Notes: generated by a model from the sequence alone, not told the origin. A DNA stretch of 64,000 bases from SSF14 sp037045585 (GCA_037045585.1 JBAOIR010000036.1:124001-188000), one strand, 5' to 3'; positions 34,347 to 42,964 are shown, counted from the first letter of the stretch. Made by a program: numbers and translations.

Positions 34347-34841
34347 CCGACATCTCGTCGGCCGAGGTCGGTCGGCACGAGGCACGTGAGCGTGCTCGTG
34401 CAGCTCTGCTACGAGGCGGAGCAGCGCAGCCTGAGCCACGCCGACATCCTCGACGAACAGGTCATCGATCCCGAGCCGTACACCGGTGTCCTCGTCATCG
34501 GCGTGGGCCGCCATCAGGGCCAGATCGACGGGCTGCTCAGCCGATTCGCCAAGGGCTGGACGATCGAGCGGATGCCGGCACTCGACCGGGCCATCCTCCG
34601 CGTCGGCATGTACGAGCTGGGCCACGAGCCCGAGGTCCCCACCGCGGTGGTGCTCAACGAGGCGGTCGAACTCGCCAACAGCTACTCGACCGACGACTCC
34701 GGCCGTTTCGTCAACGGCGTCCTCGCCGCAGCGGCGCGAGAGCTCCGCGCCGGACTGAAGCCGGCTGCACGCCGCCCGCCCCGCCACTCACCCCTTCTGT
34801 CCTGCGATCGGCCCCTGGAGGGGCGATCGGCGGACCGGTGA
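34343..34841 (+). CDS. nusB: Transcription antitermination factor NusB (N-terminal frameshift)
   Basis: NusB acts with NusE in rRNA antitermination. The N-terminus RHEARERA is in one frame and SVLVQLCYEAEQRS in another, so one or two bases are wrong near 34385-34400. After that LDRAILRVGMYELGHEPEVPTAVVLNEAVELANSYSTDDSGRFVNGVL is diagnostic. About 165 aa with a basic tail. A GTG at 34386 could in principle start the second frame, but it would remove the conserved first Arg-rich helix. Confidence 0.92.
34804..34828 (+). terminator. Hairpin in the 3' end of nusB
   Basis: GATCG-GCCCC pairs with GGGGC-GATC around TGGA, inside the last codons of nusB and just before the pyrR promoter. No U-tract. 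Confidence 0.35.
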
Positions 34842-34854
34842 AAATCGGGGCTGC

Positions 34855-34860
34855 TAACCT
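34855..34860 (+). promoter_or_regulatory. -10 box of pyrR operon promoter
   Basis: TAACCT lies about 16 nt before the PyrR-binding hairpin. The expected transcript start near 34867 would include the whole hairpin. Confidence 0.5.
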
Positions 34861-34875
34861 CACGGCGACCGTTAA

Positions 34876-34897
34876 TGGGCGTCCCGAGAGGCGTCCA
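34876..34897 (+). promoter_or_regulatory. PyrR-binding RNA hairpin in the pyrR leader
   Basis: GTCCCGAGAGGC (34881-34892) matches the PyrR anti-antiterminator loop consensus GUCCNGNGAGGC. The stem TGGGCGTC/GGCGTCCA (8 bp with two wobbles) closes the loop CCGAGA. No terminator follows, so translational repression of pyrR is more likely than attenuation. Confidence 0.75.
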
Positions 34898-34903
34898 CGG
34901 ACC

Positions 34904-34915
34904 GCCCTTCGGGGC
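34904..34915 (+). other. UUCG tetraloop hairpin before the pyrR ribosome site
   Basis: GCCC-TTCG-GGGC, a very stable small hairpin between the PyrR loop and the pyrR start. It may position the upstream PyrR hairpin or form an alternative fold with it. Confidence 0.45.
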
Positions 34916-34928
34916 ACGTGAGGTGCAC

Positions 34929-35498
34929 ATGGCTGATCGCGAGCGTCGCGGCACGCCGCCCTATGGCGGCGAGTTCCAGGCCCGCACCGTGGTGATGGAC
35001 TCCGTCGACCTGAGTCGGGCGATTCGTCGCATGGCCCACGAGATCGTCGAGCACAACCACGGGCTCGACGGGGTGGAGCTCATCGGACTGCAGACGGGGG
35101 GCGTGCCGCTGGCCCACGCCATCGCCGCCGATCTCGACGAGATCGAGGGGGTCCACCTCGACGTCGGGGTGCTCGATGTCGCGTTCTACCGCGACGACAT
35201 CGGGATCCGTCCCGTGCTCGCCGAGGAGGTCACCGACATCCCCTTCGACGTCGACGCCAAGACGGTGGTCCTCGTCGACGACGTGCTCTTCACCGGCCGT
35301 ACGATTCGAGCCGCTCTCGACGCCCTCGGTGCCTACGGGCGACCCCGAGCGGTTCAGCTCGCGGTCATGATCGACCGGGGGCACCGGGAGCTGCCGATCC
35401 GCCCCGACTACGTGGGCAAGAACCTTCCGACGCGCCGCGACGAGGTGGTCGACGTGTCGTCCGACGGTGTTCACCTCGGCGAGATGGTGCGGAGGTAG
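34929..35498 (+). CDS. pyrR: Bifunctional pyr operon regulator / uracil phosphoribosyltransferase PyrR
   Basis: Binds pyr mRNA in a UMP/UTP-dependent way and has UPRTase activity. 189 aa: VMDSVDLSRAIRRMAHEIVE, LIGLQTGGVPLAHAIA, the PRPP loop VVLVDDVLFTGRTIRAALDAL, and the C-terminal RGHRELPIRPDYVGKNLPT that contributes to RNA binding. The ATG at 34929 follows the PyrR-binding hairpin. pyrB starts 2 nt after the stop. Confidence 0.97.
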   Translation: MADRERRGTPPYGGEFQARTVVMDSVDLSRAIRRMAHEIVEHNHGLDGVELIGLQTGGVPLAHAIAADLDEIEGVHLDVGVLDVAFYRDDIGIRPVLAEEVTDIPFDVDAKTVVLVDDVLFTGRTIRAALDALGAYGRPRAVQLAVMIDRGHRELPIRPDYVGKNLPTRRDEVVDVSSDGVHLGEMVRR

Positions 35499-35500
35499 TC

Positions 35501-36443
35501 GTGCGGCACCTCCTGTCCATCGCCGACCTCGAGCGATCCGACCTCGAGTCGCTCCTCCAACTCACCGACCGGTTCGTCGAGGTGTCCAAACGCCCGATCC
35601 GCAACGTGCCGGCCCTGCGCGGCAAGACGGTCGTGTCGCTCTTCTTCGAGGACTCGACCCGCACCCGTCTGAGTTTCGAGACCGCTGCGAAGCGCCTCGG
35701 CGCCGACGTCATGACGTTCTCGGTGGGCACCTCGTCGGTGAAGAAGGGCGAATCGCTCCGCGACACCGTGGAGACGATCTCGGCGTTCGGCATCGACGCC
35801 ATCGTCGTGCGCCACGCCTCGTCGGGTGTGCCCTACCGCATCCGGCAGTGGACGAACGCCGCGATCCTCAACGGCGGCGACGGCTGGCACCAGCATCCCA
35901 CCCAGGCGCTGCTCGACAGCTACACGATCCGGAGCCATTTCGGGTCCCTCGACGGCCTGCGCATCGCGATCGTCGGCGACGTCAAGCACTCGCGGGTCGC
36001 CCGTTCCGACGTGCAGGCGTTCACGAAACTCGGCGCCGAGGTCGTGCTCGTCGCTCCGCCGACCCTGCTGCCGCCGTCCCTCGACGGGTGGCCCGTCACC
36101 GTGTCCCACGACCTCGACGCCGTGATCGGCACGATCGACGTCTGCTACCTGCTGCGGATGCAGCGGGAGCGGATGGTGGAGGCGCTGGTGCCGTCGCTGC
36201 GCGAGTACCGCGCACCGGTTCGGGCTCAGCCCCGGCCGGGCCGACCGGCTCGGCGACCGGGCGATCATCATGCACCCCGGTCCGATGAACCGTGGCGTGG
36301 AGATCTCACCCGAGGCCGCCGACCGGCCCAACGCCGTCGTCACCGAGCAGGTGGCCAACGGCGTCGCGGTGCGGCAGGCCGCACTGTTCAAGCTGCTCGG
36401 CAGCGAGTCCCAGTTCGAAGCGATCGAGAAGGCGGGTTCATGA
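35501..36443 (+). CDS. pyrB: Aspartate carbamoyltransferase catalytic subunit (frameshifted)
   Basis: Joins carbamoyl phosphate and aspartate. About 313 aa: carbamoyl-phosphate motif FFEDSTRTRLSFE, SVKKGESLRDTVET, DGWHQHPTQALLDSYT. A one-base error near 36212 (after VPSLREY) sends the annotated frame astray; the true C-terminus reads HRFGLSPGRADRLGDRAIIM, HPGPMNRGVEIS and ends IEKAGS, its stop overlapping the pyrC ATG (ATGA). No pyrI is present. Confidence 0.95.
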
Positions 36444-37714
36444 CCATCGAGTACGTGATCAAGGGCGGCCGGGTGATCGACGCGTCGGGCGAGACGTTCG
36501 CCGACGTGCTGGTACGCGACGGTGAGATCGTGGGCATCGGGCCCGACCTCAACGGATCCCGCACGATCGACGCCACTGGGTGCGTCGTGGCGCCGGGTCT
36601 CGTCGACCTGCACACCCACCTCCGTGAGCCGGGCAAGGAGGAGGCTGAGACCATCGAGTCCGGGAGCAACGCAGCCGCCCTCGGTGGCTACACCGCGGTG
36701 CTCGCCATGCCGAACACCACCCCTGCAATCGACTGTGCGTCGGTCGTGCGTGACGTCCAGGCCATCGCCCGTGGCGTGGCGTGTGACGTCGAGGTGGCCG
36801 GTGCCATCACGGTGGGGCGCGCCGGCGAGCAGCTGGCCCCGATGGGCGAGATGTCGGATCTCGGCGTGAAGATCTTCACCGATGACGGCACCGGGGTGCA
36901 GGACATCCGGCTCATGCGCCGGGCGCTCGAATACGCCCGAGGACTCGGCGTGACGTTGGCTCAGCACTGCGAGGTGTCCGAGCTCAGCGCCGGCACCTGC
37001 ATGCACGAGGGCGAGGTGTCGTCGCGACTGGGGATGCCCGGCCAGCCCGCCGAGGCCGAGGAACTCATGGTCATGCGCGACATCGCGCTCGCCCGCATGA
37101 CGGGGGCGCGGATGCACTTCCTGCACCTGTCGACGGCCGGCTCGGTGGCGATGGTGGCCAGCGCCAAGGCGGCCGGGCTGCCGGTGACGTGCGAGGCGGC
37201 TCCGCACCACTTCACCCTGACCGACGAATGCGTGTCGTCGTTCGACCCGGTGTTCAAGGTGCACCCGCCGTTGCGCACTGCCGGCGACGTCGACGCGGTG
37301 CGCGCCGGGCTGCTGTCGGGTTCGATCGACGCGATCGCCACCGATCACGCGCCGCATCCGGCGTACGAGAAGGAGAAGCCATTCGATGAGGCACCTCCCG
37401 GCATGTTGGGCCTCGAGTACGCCCTTGCGCTGGCGCTCACCGAACTGGGCATGGACATCGCCGAGGTGCTCGCACGCCTGTCGTGGAAGCCGGCTGAGAT
37501 CGCCGGGATCGCCGACCGCCATGGTGCGGTCGCGGTCGGCCGGGTCGCCAACCTCTGTGTGATCGATCCCAACCACGAGTGGACGATCGATGGGAGCGGG
37601 GGAGCGAGCCGCTCCACCAACGTGCCCTACGTGGGCCGCACTGTGCGGGGCAAGGTACGCCACACGATCCACCGCGGGGTCCCCACGGTCCTCGACTACG
37701 AGCTGCAGAGCTAA
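36440..37714 (+). CDS. pyrC: Dihydroorotase
   Basis: Class I dihydroorotase, 424 aa, cyclises carbamoyl aspartate. Metal site GLVDLHTHLREPG, GSNAAALGGYTAVLAMPNTTPA, HFLHLSTAGS, TCEAAPHHFTLTDE, catalytic Asp in IDAIATDHAPHP, and the C-terminal beta domain VANLCVIDPNHEW. It overlaps pyrB by 4 nt. Confidence 0.97.
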   Translation: MTIEYVIKGGRVIDASGETFADVLVRDGEIVGIGPDLNGSRTIDATGCVVAPGLVDLHTHLREPGKEEAETIESGSNAAALGGYTAVLAMPNTTPAIDCASVVRDVQAIARGVACDVEVAGAITVGRAGEQLAPMGEMSDLGVKIFTDDGTGVQDIRLMRRALEYARGLGVTLAQHCEVSELSAGTCMHEGEVSSRLGMPGQPAEAEELMVMRDIALARMTGARMHFLHLSTAGSVAMVASAKAAGLPVTCEAAPHHFTLTDECVSSFDPVFKVHPPLRTAGDVDAVRAGLLSGSIDAIATDHAPHPAYEKEKPFDEAPPGMLGLEYALALALTELGMDIAEVLARLSWKPAEIAGIADRHGAVAVGRVANLCVIDPNHEWTIDGSGGASRSTNVPYVGRTVRGKVRHTIHRGVPTVLDYELQS

Positions 37715-37719
37715 CGCCT

Positions 37720-37775
37720 GGGGTTTTGTGTTGCGAGGAGCGCCAGTGACGGCCCTCCTCGCAGTACAGAACCCC
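37720..37775 (+). terminator. 21-bp stem hairpin after pyrC, member of a repeated element
   Basis: Left arm 37720-37740 and right arm 37755-37775 pair over 21 bp with three wobbles around a 14-nt loop. GCGAGGAG/CTCCTCGC forms the inner stem and GGGG/CCCC the base. Its reverse complement shares GTACTGCGAGGAG and flanking bases with the hairpin after ruvB. It probably ends the pyrRBC transcript. Confidence 0.6.
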
Positions 37776-37853
37776 GAAGGGTGGGCCGGCGGGCGAGACG
37801 TGGCATGCGTCACAAGTACGCATTTTGCTTGCTGAGGTGAGCGGACGTTCCAG

Positions 37854-37859
37854 TACGGT
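37854..37859 (+). promoter_or_regulatory. Candidate -10 box for the MMPL transporter
   Basis: TACGGT after the pyrC hairpin, 53 nt before the MMPL ATG; it would give a leader of about 46 nt. Confidence 0.35.
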
Positions 37860-37912
37860 TGCGTCTCGTAACGGGCTGCTGGTCGCGCGCCCATGACGAA
37901 CGGGAGTTCCCC

Positions 37913-40318
37913 ATGATCGCTCGCCTCGCTGCCTGGTGCTTCCGAAGCCGTTGGAAGGTGATCGGTGCGTGGTTCGTCCTGCTCGTCGGTGTGTACGCCT
38001 GGGGCGGCGCCATCGGTGGCGACAAGTACGACGGGAGCTTCGAGATCCCCAAGTCCGACAGCCGCTCGGGCCTCGACGTGCTCGAGAAGAGCTTCGGGGG
38101 TGGCGGTGCCGGCCTGAGTGGTTCGATCGTGTACCAGGTCGAGTCGGGCAACGTGACCGACCCGGCCGTGCAGGAACCCATGGCGAAGCTGTTCGCCGCC
38201 GTCGCCGAGATCAACTCGAAGGAGTCGGACACCGACGAGCACGTCAGCGTCGTCAGCCCCTACGACGGCGAGCAGGGCGCCGCTCAGATCAGCCAGGACG
38301 GGCGCACGGCCTATGCCACGATCAACCTCGGCTCGGAGGTCGACCAGACCGAGTCGGGCAAGATCGGCGAGAAGATCGAGAAGCTGCTTCCCACCCTCGA
38401 CGGCGTGAACATCCAGATCGGCGGCCACGCCCTCGCCTCGTTCGAGCCGCCGTCGTCGGAGCTCATCGGCATCGCGTTCGCCATCGTCGTGCTCATCTTG
38501 GCGTTCGGCTCGGTGCTCGCCATGGGCCTGCCCATCTCGGTCGCCCTCGGCGGTGTCGGTGTCGGCGGCGGCGTCGTGGCGCTCGTGTCCCACATCACGT
38601 CCATCCCCGACCTGGCCACGATCATCGGTGCGATGATCGGCCTCGGCGTCGGCATCGACTACGCGCTGTTCATCGTGACCCGGTACCGCGAGGGCCTGCA
38701 CGCCGGCCTGTCGCCGCAGGAGGCGACGGTCACGGCGCTCGACACTGCCGGCCGCGCCGTGGTGTTCGCCGGCATGACCGTCGTGATCTCGCTGCTCGGC
38801 ATGATGCTGATCGGCCTCAAGTTCATCTCCGGCCTCGGCATCGGCGCGGCGATCACGGTGGCCGCCACGATGCTCGCCTCGGTCACGCTGCTCCCGGCGT
38901 TGCTCGGTCTCGCCGGCCCCCGTGTCGAGGTCACCCGCTGGCGTGGCCTGATCTCCGCCGGGTTCCTGGCGGTGGCGCTGCTCGGTGTCGGCCTGAAGAT
39001 CGATGCGCTGCTCGTCGGCCTTCCGATCGCCGTGGTCGTCTTCGCCCTCGGCTTCGCGGTCGCCCCGCTCAAGGCGACCGTGCGTCAGCGGGCCCGCAAG
39101 CCCACCAATGAGACCTTCGCCTACCGCTGGAGCCACACGATCCAGGCGCACCCGTGGGTGTCGGTCCTCGGCGGCACCGTCGTGCTCGTCGTGCTGGCGC
39201 TCCCGCTGTTCAGCCTGCACCTCGGCAGCTCCGACGACGGCAACTACCCCGAGGACACGTCGACCCGCAAGGCCTACGACCTGTTGGCCGACGGCTTCGG
39301 CCCCGGCTTCAACGGTCCGCTCCTCGTGACGGCGTCCCTGAACGGTCCCGCCGATGCCGAAGCGGTGACGAAGCTCGCCGCTGACCTGGGGGCGGCCGCC
39401 GGTGTCGACAAGGTCGTCGGTCCCATTCCCAACAATTTCCACCCCGGCTATCAGCCGGCGGAGTTCGCCGAGGCCGAGGCCGTCCTCTTCCGGGTCATCC
39501 CCACGACGTCCCCGCAGGATCGTGCCACCGAGCGGCTCATCAAGGATCTCCGGGCCGACACGATCCCCGATTCGGTCGCAGGCTCGGGTCTCGATGGCAA
39601 CGTCCACGTCACGGGCAATGTCGCCGTCAGCGCCGACTTCACCACGTTCCTCGCCGGGCGGATGCCGTTGTTCCTCGGTGTGGTGCTGGCGTTGTCGTTC
39701 CTCCTGCTGATGGCGGTGTTCCGGTCGCTCCTCGTGCCGCTCAAGGCCGTGATCATGAACATGTTGTCAATCGGCGCGGCCTACGGCATCGTCGTCGCCA
39801 TCTTCCAGTGGGGCTGGTTCGGCAGTGTCTTCGGCATCGCCGGGGCGCCCATCGAGCCCTTCCTGCCGATGATGATGTTCGCCATCGTGTTCGGGCTCTC
39901 CATGGACTACGAGGTCTTCCTGCTCTCGCGGGTCAAGGAGGAGTACGACCGCACCGGTGACGCCAAGAACTCCGTTGCCGACGGCCTCGCCGCCACGGCT
40001 CGCGTCATCACTGCAGCTGCGGCGATCATGGTCGTGGTGTTCGGCAGCTTCATGTTCGAGGACAACCGCATCACCAAGATGTTCGGCCTCGGCCTCGCCG
40101 TCGCCGTGCTCCTCGATGCCACCCTCGTCCGCATGCTGTTGGTGCCCGCCACCATGGAGCTGCTCGGCGAGAAGAACTGGTGGCTCCCGAAGTGGCTCGA
40201 CAAGATCCTCCCGCGGATCAACGTCGAGGGCCCGACCGATCACGGTCACGGTGGCATCGGCGAGGACATCGACCTCGAGGCCGCGGCGCTCGCGGCCGAC
40301 GACGAACTGAAGGTCTGA
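37913..40318 (+). CDS. MMPL-family RND transporter
   Basis: 801-aa inner-membrane transporter with two repeats, each having one helix, a large outer domain and a helical bundle. It starts MIARLAAWCFRSRWKVIGAWFVLLVGVYAWGG. The proton-relay type motifs are in GLGVGIDYALFIVTRYREGL and FGLSMDYEVFLLSRVKEEYDRTGD. The C-terminus is short and acidic. In mycobacteria MMPL proteins export lipids; the substrate here is unknown, though a desaturase lies 1.5 kb downstream. A GGGAG site precedes the ATG. A 7-codon ORF (37893-37916) overlaps the start as ATGA. Confidence 0.93.
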   Translation: MIARLAAWCFRSRWKVIGAWFVLLVGVYAWGGAIGGDKYDGSFEIPKSDSRSGLDVLEKSFGGGGAGLSGSIVYQVESGNVTDPAVQEPMAKLFAAVAEINSKESDTDEHVSVVSPYDGEQGAAQISQDGRTAYATINLGSEVDQTESGKIGEKIEKLLPTLDGVNIQIGGHALASFEPPSSELIGIAFAIVVLILAFGSVLAMGLPISVALGGVGVGGGVVALVSHITSIPDLATIIGAMIGLGVGIDYALFIVTRYREGLHAGLSPQEATVTALDTAGRAVVFAGMTVVISLLGMMLIGLKFISGLGIGAAITVAATMLASVTLLPALLGLAGPRVEVTRWRGLISAGFLAVALLGVGLKIDALLVGLPIAVVVFALGFAVAPLKATVRQRARKPTNETFAYRWSHTIQAHPWVSVLGGTVVLVVLALPLFSLHLGSSDDGNYPEDTSTRKAYDLLADGFGPGFNGPLLVTASLNGPADAEAVTKLAADLGAAAGVDKVVGPIPNNFHPGYQPAEFAEAEAVLFRVIPTTSPQDRATERLIKDLRADTIPDSVAGSGLDGNVHVTGNVAVSADFTTFLAGRMPLFLGVVLALSFLLLMAVFRSLLVPLKAVIMNMLSIGAAYGIVVAIFQWGWFGSVFGIAGAPIEPFLPMMMFAIVFGLSMDYEVFLLSRVKEEYDRTGDAKNSVADGLAATARVITAAAAIMVVVFGSFMFEDNRITKMFGLGLAVAVLLDATLVRMLLVPATMELLGEKNWWLPKWLDKILPRINVEGPTDHGHGGIGEDIDLEAAALAADDELKV

Positions 40319-40328
40319 CCGGCCCCGG

Positions 40329-40348
40329 GCGGGCGCTCAGGCGCCCGC
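40329..40348 (+). terminator. Hairpin after the MMPL gene
   Basis: GCGGGCGC, loop TCAG, GCGCCCGC: eight perfect base pairs, 10 nt after the stop, no U-tract. Confidence 0.5.
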
Positions 40349-40488
40349 TGGGCCAGTGCCCGTTCCTTCCGGGCGCGCTCGCGGGTCGTTTTGGTACCGC
40401 CAGCGCGACCGGAAGCTCGTCAGCGCCCGTCGGGACGACCTGGCGCGCCGGGTTTCAGCTCGCGGATCGAGGGTTCCGGGCCCTCTGG

Positions 40489-40494
40489 TAGGTT
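40489..40494 (+). promoter_or_regulatory. -10 box of carA promoter
   Basis: TAGGTT, about 18 nt before the PyrR-binding hairpin and 58 nt before the carA ATG. The predicted leader begins near 40501. Confidence 0.5.
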
Positions 40495-40511
40495 GTGCGC
40501 CTGACCGTGAA

Positions 40512-40531
40512 ACCAGTCCTGTGAGGTTGGT
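40512..40531 (+). promoter_or_regulatory. PyrR-binding RNA hairpin in the carA leader
   Basis: AGTCCTGTGAGGTT (40515-40528) is a full match to the PyrR loop consensus AGUCCNGNGAGGYU. Stem ACCAGTC/GGTTGGT (7 bp with two wobbles) closes CTGTGA. The carA ribosome site AAAGAGG follows within 10 nt, so PyrR binding would hinder translation initiation. Confidence 0.85.
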
Positions 40532-40552
40532 ACGGACAGAAAGAGGCGTGAG

Positions 40553-41641
40553 ATGACGAACGACATTCGTCCGGGCACCTTGGTGCTGGCGAACGGCGAG
40601 GTGTTCGAGGGTGAGCTCTTCGGGGCGGAACCCTCCGACGGTGTGGTGACCGGCGAGGTCGTGTTCAACACGGTCATGAGCGGTTATCAGGAGGTCATCT
40701 CCGATCCGTCCTATGCCGGCCAGATCATCACGTTCACGACGTCGCACCTCGGCAACTACGGCACCAACCGTGCCGACGACGAAGCGCCGACGGTCCACTG
40801 CCGCGGCATCGTGCTGCGGGAGATGGCCCGGCGCGAGAGCAGCTGGCGCAGCGGCGAGAGCCTCGACACCTACCTGCGTCGCCACGGTGTCTCGGCGATC
40901 GGCGGGGTCGACACCCGGCGACTCACCCGTATCGTCCGCGACGGCGGTGCCATGCCGGGTGCGTTCGGCAGCGCGTCGGTCGAGGTGTTGACCGCTGCGG
41001 CCAAGTCGGCGATCGGCACCGACGACTGTGATCTCGTGAGTGAGGTCACCTGCGCCGAGCCCTACACGGTCGACGGCCTGGCCGACCGTCACGTCGTCGC
41101 AGTCGACTGTGGCATCAAGTCGACGATCCTCGAGTGTCTGAGTGAGATCTCCCGGGTCACCGTGGTCCCCGCCACGACGTCGGCGGAGGAGATCAAGGCG
41201 CTCGATCCCGATGGGGTGTTCCTGTCGAACGGTCCCGGCGACCCTGCGGCGGTCACCTACCTCCCCGAGACGATCAAGTCGTTGCTGGGCGAGGTGCCGA
41301 TCTTCGGGATCTGCATGGGCCATCAGTTGCTGGGCACCGCCGTCGGCGGTCGCACCCACAAGCTGCCGTTCGGTCATCACGGCGGCAACCATCCGATCAA
41401 GGAGCTGGCGACCGGCAAGGTCGAGATCACGAGCCAGAACCACAACTACTGCGTCGACCTCGACGGGGTCGACGGTGTCGAGGTCACCCACGTGAACCTC
41501 AACGACGACACCCTGGCCGGATTCCGGTGCACCGACGTGCCGGCGTTCGGCATCCAGTACCACCCCGAGGCCGGCCCCGGTCCCCACGACTCGCGGTATC
41601 TGTTCGCCCGCTTCGCGGAACTGATGGACGCGCAGTCGTAA
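40553..41641 (+). CDS. carA: Carbamoyl phosphate synthetase small (glutaminase) subunit
   Basis: Releases ammonia from glutamine for CarB. 362 aa: VVFNTVMSGYQEVISDPSYAGQIITFT, IVDCGIKSTIL-type glutaminase start (VVAVDCGIKST), FLSNGPGDPAA, catalytic Cys in FGICMGHQLLG, HHGGNHPIKE and the catalytic His-Glu in YHPEAGPGPHDS. A PyrR loop lies in its leader. carB is separated from it by a desaturase gene. Confidence 0.97.
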   Translation: MTNDIRPGTLVLANGEVFEGELFGAEPSDGVVTGEVVFNTVMSGYQEVISDPSYAGQIITFTTSHLGNYGTNRADDEAPTVHCRGIVLREMARRESSWRSGESLDTYLRRHGVSAIGGVDTRRLTRIVRDGGAMPGAFGSASVEVLTAAAKSAIGTDDCDLVSEVTCAEPYTVDGLADRHVVAVDCGIKSTILECLSEISRVTVVPATTSAEEIKALDPDGVFLSNGPGDPAAVTYLPETIKSLLGEVPIFGICMGHQLLGTAVGGRTHKLPFGHHGGNHPIKELATGKVEITSQNHNYCVDLDGVDGVEVTHVNLNDDTLAGFRCTDVPAFGIQYHPEAGPGPHDSRYLFARFAELMDAQS

Positions 41642-41773
41642 GCGGCGGAGGCCACCTTCGCTCGGTACGTCGCTTCGCTCCTGCGATCGCTCCGGTACCT
41701 CGCCGGTCCTGATCGATCGTTTCCGCTGGGTGAAATCTCGCGGCGTGACGAGCGGCGACCGCGATCTTGACAG

Positions 41774-41779
41774 TAGGTT
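41774..41779 (+). promoter_or_regulatory. -10 box of leaderless desaturase promoter
   Basis: TAGGTT ends 6 nt before the ATG at 41786, which selects this ATG over the GTG at 41780. Confidence 0.5.
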
Positions 41780-41785
41780 GTGGCA

Positions 41786-42886
41786 ATGATTTCGCATCCC
41801 AACCGCTTGCCCGGTGAGAAGCTCGATCCGGTGGCATCCGGTGTGTTCCTGTTGGTCCACCTGATCCCGGTCCTCGCCATCTTCACCGGGATCGGGTGGC
41901 ACGACTGGCAGATCCTGCTCGTGACCTACTGGGGTCGCATGTTCTTCATCACGGGCGGGTACCACCGGTACTTCGCCCACAAGTCCTACAAGACGAGCCG
42001 GGCGTTCCAGTTCCTGCTCGCATTCGGCGGCACCACGGCCACCCAGAAGGGGCCGCTGTGGTGGGCCGGCCACCACCGCCTGCACCATCGTTTCACCGAC
42101 ACCGTCCAGGACGCGCACTCGCCGATCAAGGGTGTCATGTTCAGCCACATCGGCTGGATCATCTGCCCGCAGAGCGACGAGACGCCGACCGACGCCATTG
42201 CCGACTTCAACAAGGTTCCCGAACTCCGGTGGATCAACAAGCACGACTTCGTCGGCCCCTGGGCGCTGGCGCTCCTGTGTCTGTGGTGGGGCGGGTGGAG
42301 CGGTCTCGTCGTCGGCTTCTTCCTGTCGACCGTCCTGTTGTGGCACACCACCTTCCTCGTGAACTCGATGGCGCACCTGTGGGGCTCGCGCCGGTTCGCC
42401 ACCGAGGACTCGAGCCGCAACAACCCGCTGGTGGCGATCCTCACGATGGGCGAGGGCTGGCACAACAACCACCACCACATCCAGAGTTCCTGCCGCCAGG
42501 GGTTCAAGTGGTGGGAGATCGACGTCACCTTCTACGTGCTCAAGTTCCTCTCGCTGTTCCACATCGTGTGGGACATCAAGAAGCCCAACGAGAAGGCGCT
42601 GGCGACGGCGCTCATCGCCGACGGTGCGTACGACATCGGGATGTTCCAGTTCCATTGGGACAAGGCCACGACCCGCGTCGCCGCGGCCACCCAGCGCACC
42701 GACCTCGAGGACGCGCGTGTCGCGTTCTCCAAGGCCGCCGACGACGCGCTCGTCGCCGCCCAGGAGCTCGGCCGCCAGAGCCGGCGGCCGGCGTCGGCCG
42801 ACCGCGGCCGGGAGAACGCGTCCGCGCTCGCGGGCGGCGTCGCGGGCGACCCGGCGGCCGACGCGGTCGAGGGCACGCCCTCCTGA
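41786..42886 (+). CDS. Acyl-CoA/acyl-lipid delta-9-type fatty acid desaturase
   Basis: Membrane di-iron desaturase of the stearoyl-CoA desaturase group, 366 aa. The three histidine boxes are HRYFAH (60-65), HHRLHH (96-101) and HNNHHH (226-231). Hydrophobic pairs lie between them (VFLLVHLIPVLAIFTG, LALLCLWWGGWSGLVVGFFL). The last 85 residues are an Ala/Arg-rich helical extension beyond the usual catalytic core. It has its own -10 box and separates carA from carB, with no known pathway link to pyrimidines. Confidence 0.93.
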   Translation: MISHPNRLPGEKLDPVASGVFLLVHLIPVLAIFTGIGWHDWQILLVTYWGRMFFITGGYHRYFAHKSYKTSRAFQFLLAFGGTTATQKGPLWWAGHHRLHHRFTDTVQDAHSPIKGVMFSHIGWIICPQSDETPTDAIADFNKVPELRWINKHDFVGPWALALLCLWWGGWSGLVVGFFLSTVLLWHTTFLVNSMAHLWGSRRFATEDSSRNNPLVAILTMGEGWHNNHHHIQSSCRQGFKWWEIDVTFYVLKFLSLFHIVWDIKKPNEKALATALIADGAYDIGMFQFHWDKATTRVAAATQRTDLEDARVAFSKAADDALVAAQELGRQSRRPASADRGRENASALAGGVAGDPAADAVEGTPS

Positions 42887-42958
42887 TCGGCGTGGCACCG
42901 GCGCCGTTCGTGGCGACCCCCAGCGACGATGGCGATCGGGCGTACCTGCCGCCCGTGT

Positions 42959-42964
42959 TAATGT
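42959..42964 (+). promoter_or_regulatory. Candidate -10 box of carB
   Basis: TAATGT, giving a start near 42971 and an 85-nt carB leader that contains a complete terminator hairpin. Confidence 0.4.

Noticed and set aside
35471..39607. Very long minus-strand open frame (1378 codons) over pyrR-pyrB-pyrC-mmpL
   Set aside because: It is antisense to strongly conserved genes, has no protein-family motifs and is Arg/His/Asp-rich, as expected for shadows in high-GC DNA. The same holds for those at 5974-9414 and 42612-46355.
41642..41770. CTTCGCTC-rich sequence after carA as a repeat related to 13099-13192 and 59156-59250
   Set aside because: Only short shared words (GCTTCGCTCCT) were found; no alignment long enough to call a repeat family.
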